Of a stretch of 64,000 nt of DNA, positions 9,340 through 17,931 are shown in pieces; within the stretch, counting starts at the first letter, position 1, and each line of letters begins with the position of its first letter. The stretch covers positions 1-64,000 of the forward strand of contig CALKNZ010000004.1 in NCBI GenBank assembly GCA_938091995.1, given 5' to 3'. The stretch is from an uncultured Luminiphilus sp. Lineage in GTDB: Bacteria; Pseudomonadota; Gammaproteobacteria; Pseudomonadales; Halieaceae. The position numbers and the translations under genes were made by a program. Below the pieces are notes generated by a model. It was not told the DNA's origin. It saw only the letters and a program-made list of their open reading frames with translations, and ran no database searches.

Positions 9340-10335
9340 ATGGGAGCGATGCCAGAAAATGAGCCACAGCAGGAAATTGCCGGCCAGAAACTGGGGTTTG
9401 ATGCGAAAGTTCCTCAGGGTGGGTACCGCTGGTGGTACTTGGATGCATTTAGCGATGATGGCAAAGCAGCCCTAACCATTATCGTTTTCGTGGGCAGCGT
9501 ATTTTCCCCCTATTACTATCGTGCCCGACGTCGACACGCGGGTAACCCTGAAAATTTCTGCAGCGTGAACGCTATCTTCTATGGTCCAGATCGTCGAAGA
9601 TGGTCGCTGACGGAAAGGGGTGCGGGTGACCTTAACCGCGGCCAGGATCATATTGCTATTGGTCCCAGTCGTGTAGACCAGTGTGACGATGGTCGACTTA
9701 CCTTTCATATCCATGAGATATGCAATCCTTGGCCTACGCGCTTATCAGGGCTGATTGAACTCAGCGTCCCTGCACTGGGGAAAAAGTCTTTTGAACTTGA
9801 TCCCGATGGACTCCATCGATGGTGGCCGGCAGCCCCTGCAGGGCGGGTTAAAGTGACAATGCGAAAGCCAGGCATCGCATGGGAGGGTGCGGCTTATCTA
9901 GATTGCAATGCGGGCGTAGTGCCTCTAGAGCAAACCTTTCGGAACTGGCATTGGCAGCGTAGTGCGGCAGAGGCCGGCTGCGGCCATATTCATTACGATG
10001 CCACCTTATCCAACGGCGAACGTCGATCTCTTGGCCTGCGTTATGACCCCGATATGTCATGTTCCGAACTCGCTGATTCTGGCAGAGATACGCCAATTTC
10101 TTCGACGCCTTTATGGCGTGCTGAACGCCTTTGTAGAACTGTTTCGGGTCAGCCACGTGTTATTGAAACTCTTGAAGAGTCGCCTTTTTATGCGCGTTCG
10201 GTATTAGAGTTAGATACCGGTTTAGGTGTGCGTAAGGTCATGCATGAAAGTCTGCACCTCGACCGCTTTACTCGACCCTGGATGCAGTGGCTGCTGCCTT
10301 TTCGAATGCCGAGGCGTCCCCTAGTTTCCACCTAA
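9340..10335 (+). CDS. crtC: Carotenoid 1,2-hydratase CrtC
   Basis: Adds water across the terminal 1,2 double bond of neurosporene or lycopene-type carotenoids, before CrtD and CrtF act. Residues around GGYRWWYLDAFSDDGKAALT and SPYYYRARR are typical of CrtC, as is the Trp-rich central part. The 331 residues are close to the usual length. The ATG has an AGGAAG ribosome site. It is divergent from crtE and carries the shared operators in its 5' flank. Confidence 0.9.
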   Translation: MGAMPENEPQQEIAGQKLGFDAKVPQGGYRWWYLDAFSDDGKAALTIIVFVGSVFSPYYYRARRRHAGNPENFCSVNAIFYGPDRRRWSLTERGAGDLNRGQDHIAIGPSRVDQCDDGRLTFHIHEICNPWPTRLSGLIELSVPALGKKSFELDPDGLHRWWPAAPAGRVKVTMRKPGIAWEGAAYLDCNAGVVPLEQTFRNWHWQRSAAEAGCGHIHYDATLSNGERRSLGLRYDPDMSCSELADSGRDTPISSTPLWRAERLCRTVSGQPRVIETLEESPFYARSVLELDTGLGVRKVMHESLHLDRFTRPWMQWLLPFRMPRRPLVST

Positions 10336-10425
10336 CGGTTTCGGCTTACTCATAGCTTTTATGGCAGAGTGAAGCACGCGGAGTTTTGCATGTTTCCATA
10401 GGACGTCCGCCAGTGTTCGGCTGCT

Positions 10426-10491
10426 TAAGTCAATGCCGTGCAGACCAATGCAGGCCAATAAAGCCCAGATCAATGTCTGTTCAGGTCAATG
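10426..10491. repeat. Short degenerate decamer repeats between crtC and crtB
   Basis: Four copies of CAGRYCAATR occur at 10441, 10451, 10466 and 10482, preceded by a related AAGTCAATG around 10428. They lie in the 270-bp stretch (10336-10605) between the convergent ends of crtC and crtB. I see no gene or clear hairpin terminator there. Spacing is 10, 15 and 16 bp. The function is unknown and the array could be chance drift. Confidence 0.4.
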
Positions 10492-10605
10492 CCAGAGAGA
10501 GGCGTTTGAGACGGTTTCACGTTGTGAGCAACATGATGCCGATCTTGCCTACGGCTCACTGCCGTCCGTGGGAAAGTTTTTGTCAGTACGTTAAATGTAC
10601 CCGTT

Positions 10606-11718
10606 CTATGAATGCCCTTCACTCAGGGTCGAGCTGTGACCGGCAGCGGCGGCTTGCTGTCTTGCTTCCAGGGCAGCAAACAGGTCTAAGGTCCAAACCA
10701 ACCGCCGATAGATGCGGTGAAAAACCGAGTTATGGTGGAGTTCTTTTGCTTGTTCTGTTTGCGCTTCGTGTACCGCATCGAGTAAGTATTGGCACTCGGG
10801 AAGCGCAGGCTCGTGCAACCCGGTTTTATCGAGAGCGACCCATTGAGGGGTGCGCAAAACCAGTCGGGCTTTGCCAGCCATACCAATGTACGCCCGTTGG
10901 TCTACAGAGTTGCCGCCGCTTTTCAGTAGGGCATGTCCAATCTCGGCGTAAAGCAACCGCGCGGCATAAATGCCCGGTCTTGCCCCTACCGGTAACAACG
11001 CAATTCCGCTCTCACTCCGTCGATAAAGCGTTTCGGCCTCGAGCAGTAAACGTTCAATGACGGTGAACAAGCCCGGTGTAAATGTGGGTGATTGGAGAAA
11101 GGATTTGGCATCAACGCCGGCGTCCTTGAGCAGCTTACGAGGCAGATATAAGCGACCTGCACGCGCATCTTCGCCGACATCCCGCGCAATATTAGTGAGC
11201 TGCATAGCGACGCCCAGATCGGCTGCTCGTGCGAGGGCCTTGGGGTCGCGAACGCCCATCAACACAGCCATCATGACGCCCACAACACCCGCTACTCGCG
11301 CACCGTAGGCAAAGACATCGGACAAAGTCTGATACTCACGGCCGCTGGCGTCCCAGGCAAAGCCCTCGAGCAAAGCCTCTAGCAGTGTTCTGGGCAGCTG
11401 ATGTTGTGCAACGATACGTTGTAGTACTCGGTCAACGGTGCGCTTCTGAGCTTTTCCACCGTAAATTCCATCCAGACGCTTGTGCAATTGCGCTAAGGCG
11501 GCGTCGGCATCATCACCTTCATCAATTAAGTCATCGGCCTCGCGGCAAAAGGCATACAACCCGCAGGCATCATTACGAAGCGTGGGTGGTAAAAGCTGTG
11601 AGGCCACCCAAAACGAACGGCTACCACCGGATAACGTCTGGCGACAATGGGCCAGATCGGTATGGGGGGTAGGTAGTTCAGCGAGTTCTGAGCGTAGTGG
11701 CATGGGGTACGACTTCAT
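10606..11718 (-). CDS. crtB: Phytoene synthase CrtB
   Basis: Head-to-head condensation of two geranylgeranyl diphosphates to phytoene, the first committed carotenoid step. The first Asp-rich motif is DDLIDEG (about residue 62) and the second is NIARDVGEDA. The N-terminal CRQTLSGGSRSF segment is typical. It has 370 residues from the ATG at 11718, which overlaps crtI by 41 bp; an internal ATG at 11703 is an alternative start. Co-transcribed with crtI. Confidence 0.94.
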   Translation of the reverse strand: MKSYPMPLRSELAELPTPHTDLAHCRQTLSGGSRSFWVASQLLPPTLRNDACGLYAFCREADDLIDEGDDADAALAQLHKRLDGIYGGKAQKRTVDRVLQRIVAQHQLPRTLLEALLEGFAWDASGREYQTLSDVFAYGARVAGVVGVMMAVLMGVRDPKALARAADLGVAMQLTNIARDVGEDARAGRLYLPRKLLKDAGVDAKSFLQSPTFTPGLFTVIERLLLEAETLYRRSESGIALLPVGARPGIYAARLLYAEIGHALLKSGGNSVDQRAYIGMAGKARLVLRTPQWVALDKTGLHEPALPECQYLLDAVHEAQTEQAKELHHNSVFHRIYRRLVWTLDLFAALEARQQAAAAGHSSTLSEGHS

Positions 11719-13225
11719 CGAGTACTTTTGCGGAGGAAATGACGCCGGGAATTCCCGCTCCTGGGTGGGTTCCTGCGCCTACTAAATAGAGGCCGTCAAA
11801 GTCTTCACTTTGATTGTGTGGCCTGAACCAGGCACTTTGGCTAATTCTGGGTTCGAAGCTGAAGCCAGCGCCTTTGAAGGAGTTCAGACGATCCTGAAAG
11901 TCCAGAGGCGTTAATACTCTAGATGTCACAAGGCGACTTGAAATGTCTGGCAGCACAGTCTCGGCAAGCCGTGTCTCAATGGCTTGACGGAATGTTTCGG
12001 CATGTTCTAGCCAGTCCACCTCGGCATCGAGGTGCGGTACGGGAACCAGTGCGTAAAAGGTATCGCAACCCTCGGGTGCCATGGAGCTATCTGTCGCAGT
12101 CGGCCGATGCAAATACAGGCTGAAGTCTTCGCTTAAAACCTTGTGCTTGAAAATATCTTTGAGCAGGCCCTTGTAACGCGGACCCAATAATACGGAGTGG
12201 TGAGGCACATCTTCATAGCGACCTTGGGTGCCGAAATACCAGACAAACAAGCCGTTTGAGTAGGCGGCTTTATCCAGTCGTTTATTGGTCCAGCGCTTTC
12301 GCTTGCTCTCGGGCAGTAAGTGGCGATAAGTCCAGGCAGAGTCGGCATTCGACACGACGATATCGGCGTCGAGTGCAGTACCATTTTTAAGGGTTACTCC
12401 TGTTACCTGGCGGCCTTCTGTATTGATTTGAGCGACCTCGGTATCGTAAAAAATATGGTTGCCTTGACCCTCGATAAGTGACACAAAACCATCGACTAAG
12501 CGCCCCGTGCCCCCCATGGCCGACCACACCCCAAAGCTCTGTTCGAGGTGAGAAATCAATGAATAAATGCCGGTCACTGAGAAAGGGTTGCCGCCAATTA
12601 ACAGGGGGTGAAAGCTCATCACCTGTCTTAGATAGGGATCCTTGATATGGCTGGATACTAGGCTATACACGCTTCTGTCACTGCGTAAACGAATTAACTG
12701 TGGCAGGAACCGAATGAGCTGCCACAGGCTGTCAAAGGATTTAAATCCCAGGCGCTCGAAGCCCACACGATAACGTTGTTCGCTAGCATTTAGGTACTTG
12801 AGGTAGCCCTCGGCGTCAGCCTCATTGAAAGTTTTGATCTGTTCAATGTTGCGTTCACGATCCCCTGAGTAGTCGAAGCTGCGACCGTCGTCGAAGCGAA
12901 TTCTAAAGAACGGATCCATGGGACGTAGATCAACGTCATCACTCAGATTGCGGCCACAAAGCGCCCACAATTCTTCGAGCAGAAAAGGGGCGGTAATGAT
13001 TGTTGGCCCCGCGTCAAAGGTGAAACCGTCTTGGCGGTAAACGTAAGCTCGGCCTCCCGCGGCATCGAGTTTTTCAAGTATGGTCACGCGGTAGCCCCTC
13101 GCGCCCAGTCGGACGGCAGCGGCAAGCCCGCCAAAGCCACTGCCTATCACAATAGCATGGGGTCGCTCGTCAAGAGGGCCGAGATTTTGGGTGCCAAGTT
13201 TTGCCAGATCAAGCTGAGTGTTCAT
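11678..13225 (-). CDS. crtI: Phytoene desaturase CrtI
   Basis: FAD-dependent desaturation of phytoene towards neurosporene or lycopene. The N-terminal dinucleotide-binding motif is IVIGSGFGGLAAAVRLGARG, and the C-terminal CrtI signature is LVGAGTHPGAGIPGV. I choose the ATG at 13225 (515 residues); the upstream TTG at 13249 lies inside a PpsR-type operator and adds eight unconserved residues. Heads the crtI-crtB transcript. Confidence 0.94.
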   Translation of the reverse strand: MNTQLDLAKLGTQNLGPLDERPHAIVIGSGFGGLAAAVRLGARGYRVTILEKLDAAGGRAYVYRQDGFTFDAGPTIITAPFLLEELWALCGRNLSDDVDLRPMDPFFRIRFDDGRSFDYSGDRERNIEQIKTFNEADAEGYLKYLNASEQRYRVGFERLGFKSFDSLWQLIRFLPQLIRLRSDRSVYSLVSSHIKDPYLRQVMSFHPLLIGGNPFSVTGIYSLISHLEQSFGVWSAMGGTGRLVDGFVSLIEGQGNHIFYDTEVAQINTEGRQVTGVTLKNGTALDADIVVSNADSAWTYRHLLPESKRKRWTNKRLDKAAYSNGLFVWYFGTQGRYEDVPHHSVLLGPRYKGLLKDIFKHKVLSEDFSLYLHRPTATDSSMAPEGCDTFYALVPVPHLDAEVDWLEHAETFRQAIETRLAETVLPDISSRLVTSRVLTPLDFQDRLNSFKGAGFSFEPRISQSAWFRPHNQSEDFDGLYLVGAGTHPGAGIPGVISSAKVLDEVVPHATTLRTR

Positions 13226-13261
13226 TATTATTGACGCCAACCTTGTCAAGTTAGGCTGACA
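13219..13261. promoter_or_regulatory. Tandem PpsR/CrtJ-type operators at crtI
   Basis: An exact TGT-N12-ACA lies at 13244-13261, and a one-mismatch copy (TGT-N12-ACG) at 13219-13236, 7 bp apart. The downstream copy covers the crtI start codon, so a bound repressor could block both promoter clearance and the start region. Confidence 0.7.
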
Positions 13262-13304
13262 GTCTATCAGTCCATTCCGCCGCTGAATAGCGTTGGGTTA
13301 TCGC

Positions 13305-14156
13305 CTATAGGGCGGCCTGAATAATGTTCGCAAAGGGGGTAGGGTCTTCCTCGTGGCCCAGATGCCCAAGGTCAGGAATGTTGTAAAGTTTAGAGCACGC
13401 TACGAATTCTGATAGGCGTTCAGATTGCCAGGGAGAAACGGTGCGATCATTGGCGCAGGTGATTAAGTGGAGTGGAGTACGAAGACCGGGCAAACGCTGT
13501 CTCTGATCGCCGAGATCCCAGCCGGCCATCATTTTTAAAGTGCCCGTGATATGGTCTGGTCGCGAGATCAACTCTCGGTAGCATTGCATCATTTGAGCGC
13601 TGGGGTTCGAGCCTGTTTCAATCAGCATGTTTCTGACAGGTCGGTTAAACATGCCATGGGCTGCCGTTATGTAGGCCAGCAGCCTAGATTTAGATAACCA
13701 CTGCGCTAATCGGTTGAAGACCGGTGCTGCCCCCGAGCCAAAGGGGAGAAAGGCACCGTTTATGGAGATGACAGCTGCGGGGGCAAGCTGCGCATGGAGG
13801 GTTAGATGCGTTGCAATCACGGCCCCTGCAGAATGGCCGACTAACAGCTTTGGACGAATGCCTAGGGCTGCAAGTAGGCCCTGTAATCGATTGGCGAAAC
13901 CTGCGATACAAATTTCTCCCTCTGGCAACGCACTGCTAAAACCCTGACCGGGTAGATCAGGCATGACCAGTGTAAAACGATCTGCCAGACTTTCGGCCAG
14001 TGAGTTCCAACTGTGGGATGACGCCCCGGTACCGTGAATCATGAGTAGCGCGGGTCCTGTGCCTCGAATTTGAACGTGCCAGTCGACGCCCTCAACGTTG
14101 ATGAACTGACTGTAGGCACGGTTCGGCCAAAACTTGGGAAGATCTTCGGGGGTCAA
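13305..14156 (-). CDS. bchO: Alpha/beta hydrolase BchO, associated with magnesium chelatase
   Basis: Alpha/beta-hydrolase-fold protein usually found beside bchD and needed in an undefined way for early bacteriochlorophyll synthesis. The oxyanion-hole segment MIHGTGASSHSW and the nucleophile elbow VGHSAGA are visible. A late His occurs in PDLGHLGHEED. It is 283 residues if started at the TTG at 14156, which overlaps the bchD stop (TTGA), implying coupled translation. The order bchI-bchD-bchO is that of other photosynthesis clusters. Confidence 0.88.
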   Translation of the reverse strand: MTPEDLPKFWPNRAYSQFINVEGVDWHVQIRGTGPALLMIHGTGASSHSWNSLAESLADRFTLVMPDLPGQGFSSALPEGEICIAGFANRLQGLLAALGIRPKLLVGHSAGAVIATHLTLHAQLAPAAVISINGAFLPFGSGAAPVFNRLAQWLSKSRLLAYITAAHGMFNRPVRNMLIETGSNPSAQMMQCYRELISRPDHITGTLKMMAGWDLGDQRQRLPGLRTPLHLITCANDRTVSPWQSERLSEFVACSKLYNIPDLGHLGHEEDPTPFANIIQAAL

Positions 14157-15928
14157 TTGTTGGCCTCAACTGATCTCACTATATTGCGTAACCCCTCGGC
14201 GTCGGCCTGGGGCATGGCTAAATATTGCCCGCCAAGAGCCTGGGCTAATTCTCGAGCTTTCTGCTGTGTTCTTGGCGATGCGTCGATCACCAGGGCTCGG
14301 CTATTGAGGGCTCGAAATTGTTTTGCGGCAGTCATGGCCTCGTCTTTGGCGCGTTGCCTACCGGGCGTGCCATCTCGGGCAATATTGGCGACACCGTCGG
14401 TTAGAAAAACCGCGGTAGGTGTAGCGCCGTCACGTAAGATTTGTTCCGAAAGCAGGGTTGTGAGTTCCACTGCGTGCGCGAGTGGCGTGCCGCCGCCTCC
14501 CGGGAGCGCAGCCAGAGCTTTTTTTGCACGTACTAGGGAGCGCGTTGGGGGCAGTAAAAGTTCGGCTGTGCTCCCTCTGAATGCAATTAAGGCAACGCTA
14601 TCACGACGGCTATAGCAATCAGCTAGGAGCAGTTCTACAGCCCCTTTGGCTTCTGCCATGCGGTGCATTGCTGCGGAGCCCGATGCGTCGACGACAAATA
14701 ACGTCGTACTTTCACGCTGATGTCGAAAGCGCGTCGTTCTAAAATCTGAGGGTTTAATATGCAAGTGTGCTTGCCGGGGCTCAGTGGCTTGCTGTCTGCG
14801 AAGGGTCTGCCAGGGCGCGGCTGCTCTTAGCGTTGCCATTAAATTAAGTCTGCCACCTCTTCGGGGATCACCTGCTTCAGTGCCCACCGGGCGTCCACGT
14901 TGTTTATGCCGCTGCTGTGATCCTGATTTACCGCCAGTTGAGCTCTTACCTCGAGGCTGATGACCGGCACGAAGCGACGCGAGCAACCCTGAAGGTATGT
15001 GAGCAATTGCGGCTTCAATCATGGCGTCTATGGGTGGAGTGACCTCGGGTTGCTCCCGGCTGTCTGGCGCCTCTTCTTCAGGCTCTTCCGACTGCGCTTC
15101 TGGGGGTTCAGACTCGGGAATCTCCTCACCAGTGTCTTCGGGGGGCAGCTCGGGTAAGCGCGTTGCTCGATGGGCCAAGGCCATGATAACGGCCCGTTCC
15201 AAATCGGCCTCGATGGCCTCTGCACGGCCTTCAAGAGCGGCAAGAATTTTAATCAATCGAGAGGTCAGCACCATAGCTCGGGGCGAATCAATGCCCAGTG
15301 CCAATGTGGTTGCGGCGAGGGTTTCTATCAAGGAATCCTGTAGTACTACTGAAGTCCAGCACGCTTGCGCATCGAGGAGATTTGCTCTGTCGATATCGCT
15401 AGGCAGGGCATCGTGAACACTTAGACTTCCCAGATCAATACGCAGTCCTAGGCGCTCTGTCAGTGCGGCTTGCGGTTGTTCTTCCTCAAGACCCTCGTCT
15501 AGAGCAATAAGGCCAAAAGCGGCGGGAACGGTTTGACTCATACCCTCTCGGGCTAGGGTCAGAGTTCCAGCATCAAGGGCGCTGCAAACGTGAGCAATCG
15601 TCTGGCGCTGCACCCGTTCAGCCATGGCTAATGTGACAACACCCCCGTGGCTCTGGGTCAGCAGTCCACTTTCCCAATGTAATTTTCCCGAGGTCAGTGT
15701 CTGGGTTAACTCAATACCGCCTAGCAGACGAGACTCCTGTGCGTGCAATGGAATTCGCTTGGCAGTACCGCTGAGCTGCCAGTCTGCAGCTAGTTCGAGG
15801 AACAGGGTGCGCACAGGTCCGGGAGGACTGCGGACCCACAGGCCGCCAAGTGCATGTGGTGCGACGGAAAATGCGGCCAGTGCGGCCTCGGCAAGCGCCC
15901 AATGCTTAGACGCCAAAGATGGCATCAT
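14153..15928 (-). CDS. bchD: Magnesium chelatase subunit BchD
   Basis: Regulatory AAA-like and integrin-I-domain subunit that, with BchI and BchH, inserts Mg into protoporphyrin IX. The order of parts is a degenerate AAA N-terminal half; an acidic, Pro-rich linker (about residues 260-300, with runs such as EEEAPDSREQ); a basic, Gly/Ser-rich stretch; and a C-terminal von Willebrand A domain. Its metal site DASGS lies near residue 413. At 591 residues it is of usual length. The ATG overlaps the bchI stop (ATGA). Confidence 0.95.
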   Translation of the reverse strand: MMPSLASKHWALAEAALAAFSVAPHALGGLWVRSPPGPVRTLFLELAADWQLSGTAKRIPLHAQESRLLGGIELTQTLTSGKLHWESGLLTQSHGGVVTLAMAERVQRQTIAHVCSALDAGTLTLAREGMSQTVPAAFGLIALDEGLEEEQPQAALTERLGLRIDLGSLSVHDALPSDIDRANLLDAQACWTSVVLQDSLIETLAATTLALGIDSPRAMVLTSRLIKILAALEGRAEAIEADLERAVIMALAHRATRLPELPPEDTGEEIPESEPPEAQSEEPEEEAPDSREQPEVTPPIDAMIEAAIAHIPSGLLASLRAGHQPRGKSSTGGKSGSQQRHKQRGRPVGTEAGDPRRGGRLNLMATLRAAAPWQTLRRQQATEPRQAHLHIKPSDFRTTRFRHQRESTTLFVVDASGSAAMHRMAEAKGAVELLLADCYSRRDSVALIAFRGSTAELLLPPTRSLVRAKKALAALPGGGGTPLAHAVELTTLLSEQILRDGATPTAVFLTDGVANIARDGTPGRQRAKDEAMTAAKQFRALNSRALVIDASPRTQQKARELAQALGGQYLAMPQADAEGLRNIVRSVEANN

Positions 15929-16950
15929 GACGCTTCCATAGACTCCAGCACACGTGCAATGCGGCTATCGCTACCCGATTCGTCAAGGGGGTCGCGACGT
16001 AGTCGGTGACGCAGTACCATTGGTGCAACACTGCGAATATCATTGCAGGTCAACTGGTCTTTTTTATTCAGCGCAGCGAGGGCGCGCCCGGCCCGCAGCA
16101 ACGTGAGCTCGCCGCGCAGACCGTCAGTGCCTAGCTGCAGGCACAGCGATGCGGCAAATTCGAGCACCTCGTCAGGGGTGCTGACTCGAGCGACCTGTTC
16201 TCTTGCTTGCTCAATACGACGTCGTTGAGCAGATTCTTTTCGCCGCCATTGTTTAATAAAACCTTCCGGGTCTTGCTCGTAGCTATCGCGCTGGCGAATG
16301 ATTTCGACTCTGGATTTCACATCTTGAGGTGTGGATACATCAACGGAAAGTCCAAATCGGTCAAGCAGCTGAGGTCGCAGCTCGCCTTCTTCTGGGTTGC
16401 CACTGCCCACGAGAACAAAGCGTGCTGAGTGGCGAATACTGAGGCCCTCACGTTCGACCACATTTTCACCTGAAGCCGCGACATCAAGGAGTGCGTCCAC
16501 GATGTGATCTTCCAGTAGATTGACTTCGTCAATGTATAAAAAGCCCCGGTGGGCACGGGCCAACAATCCGGGTTCAAACGCTTTTTCGCCGGCATGCAAA
16601 GCGCGTTCAATATCCAAAGCGCCAATAACACGATCTTCGGTGGCTCCCAGCGGCAGGTCGACCACGGGTATGCTGACGCTTGTTGTTTTCAGTGACGGGT
16701 TATCCTCTCGCTGGCAGCTGTGACAGTGGCCTGCGGGGGGGCGTTCAGGGTCGCAGTTGTAAGCGCAGTTTTTTATGACTGAAATTTTTGGCAATAAGGC
16801 GGCCAGCGCTCTAATGGCGGTGGATTTTCCAGTGCCGCGGTCACCCATTACGAGCACGCCTCCCACACCTTGATCGACAGCGGCAATGAGTAATGCCAAC
16901 TTCATGTCTTGCTGGGCCACAATAGCGGTGAAGGGGTATGGTGCTGGCAT
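15925..16950 (-). CDS. bchI: Magnesium chelatase ATPase subunit BchI
   Basis: AAA+ ATPase that drives Mg insertion. Walker A is GDRGTGKST at about residues 35-43; Walker B lies in GFLYIDEVNLL; sensor-type residues follow in LVGSGNPEEGELRPQLLDRF. The inserted region with two CxxC-like pairs (CAYNCDPERP and CHSCQRE) is typical of BchI. First gene of bchI-bchD-bchO; tandem operators lie 34-76 bp upstream. Confidence 0.96.
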   Translation of the reverse strand: MPAPYPFTAIVAQQDMKLALLIAAVDQGVGGVLVMGDRGTGKSTAIRALAALLPKISVIKNCAYNCDPERPPAGHCHSCQREDNPSLKTTSVSIPVVDLPLGATEDRVIGALDIERALHAGEKAFEPGLLARAHRGFLYIDEVNLLEDHIVDALLDVAASGENVVEREGLSIRHSARFVLVGSGNPEEGELRPQLLDRFGLSVDVSTPQDVKSRVEIIRQRDSYEQDPEGFIKQWRRKESAQRRRIEQAREQVARVSTPDEVLEFAASLCLQLGTDGLRGELTLLRAGRALAALNKKDQLTCNDIRSVAPMVLRHRLRRDPLDESGSDSRIARVLESMEAS

Positions 16951-16983
16951 TGAAGTTTTCCGTTCTGAAACTTAGGTTACAAG

Positions 16984-17026
16984 TGTAAACTACAATTCAC
17001 ATAAAAAGTGTAACAATGGATGCACA
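16984..17026. promoter_or_regulatory. Tandem PpsR/CrtJ-type operators between bchI and the alpha/beta hydrolase gene
   Basis: Two exact TGT-N12-ACA sites lie at 16984-17001 and 17009-17026, 7 bp apart. They share the longer form AAGTGTAA...ACAT and sit 25 bp centre to centre, about 2.4 helical turns. The same 25-bp phasing occurs at crtE/crtC and crtI. The pair lies between the divergent bchI and hydrolase starts, so both are probably controlled together. Confidence 0.85.
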
Positions 17027-17052
17027 TTATTTTTGATGTGCTGGGAAAAATT

Positions 17053-17931
17053 ATGACGCTTAAAAAGGCGATCGCCGCGGATATGGTCCGTTTTACAGTG
17101 GCGGACAGTGTGCAAATGAGTTGCTATCGTTCAGAGCCCAATACAACTGCTGTTGGGAGCCGCCCGCTGGTTTTGCTGCACAGTATTAATGCAGCTCCCA
17201 GCGCGATGGAAATGAAACCCTTATTTGAACGTTTTGCTGATTCCCGTGTGGTTTATGCGCCGGATTTGCCCGGTTTCGGCCAGTCGCAGCGCGGTGACTT
17301 ACCCTATTCACCGAGTTTTTATGCGCAGGTAATCAATGATTTTTTAACCCAGATCGATGGCCCCGCGCCGGATGTAATAGCGCTGTCCCTAACCAGTGAA
17401 TTCACGGCTCGAGCGTTGCGTGACCATGGTGCAGTGATTCACTCGTTGACCTTGATCTCACCGACGGGTTTAGGTGGTGCTGAGCCACCCTCTGCGGAGG
17501 CAGGGGCACGGATCAATCGTATTTTAAATATTGGATGGTTGAGCGGGGTGCTTTGGCGCACTTTGGTGTCGAGGCGCAGTATTCAGTATTTTTTGAAAAA
17601 GGCGTTTTACGGTCCTCCTCCTGAGGCCTTGGTTGATTATGCGGTTGCGACAACGCGCGAAGCTGAGGCTGCCCGCGCGCCCTTTGCGTTTTTGACGATG
17701 CAGCTTTTCACGACCAGTGCGTTAACGCGGCTTTACCAGTCTTTAGAAGTGCCTACGCTGTTGTTGTATGACCAAGACCCCAACATTAGTTTTGAGTGTG
17801 TCCCAGAATTGCTTGCAAGTAACTCCCACATTAGGGCTCAGACAATCGTCCCCACCCGTGGCTTGCCGCAGTGGGAGCGGCCCGAAGAAACCTTTAACGC
17901 ACTAACTCGATTTTGGGATGAAGTGGGGTAG
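17053..17931 (+). CDS. Alpha/beta hydrolase of unknown role in the photosynthesis cluster
   Basis: About 292 residues with an alpha/beta-hydrolase pattern: oxyanion-hole segment LVLLHSINAAPS, then DLPGFGQSQRG. The nucleophile elbow, usually GxSxG, reads ALSLTSE, so the Ser is kept but both glycines are lost. The late catalytic-His region is also not obvious. I start at the ATG at 17053 because the ATG at 17020 lies inside the second operator. The tandem PpsR-type sites tie it to phototrophy, perhaps as a pigment esterase or a BchO-like helper. Its end overlaps crtD by 30 bp in convergent orientation. Confidence 0.7.
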   Translation: MTLKKAIAADMVRFTVADSVQMSCYRSEPNTTAVGSRPLVLLHSINAAPSAMEMKPLFERFADSRVVYAPDLPGFGQSQRGDLPYSPSFYAQVINDFLTQIDGPAPDVIALSLTSEFTARALRDHGAVIHSLTLISPTGLGGAEPPSAEAGARINRILNIGWLSGVLWRTLVSRRSIQYFLKKAFYGPPPEALVDYAVATTREAEAARAPFAFLTMQLFTTSALTRLYQSLEVPTLLLYDQDPNISFECVPELLASNSHIRAQTIVPTRGLPQWERPEETFNALTRFWDEVG

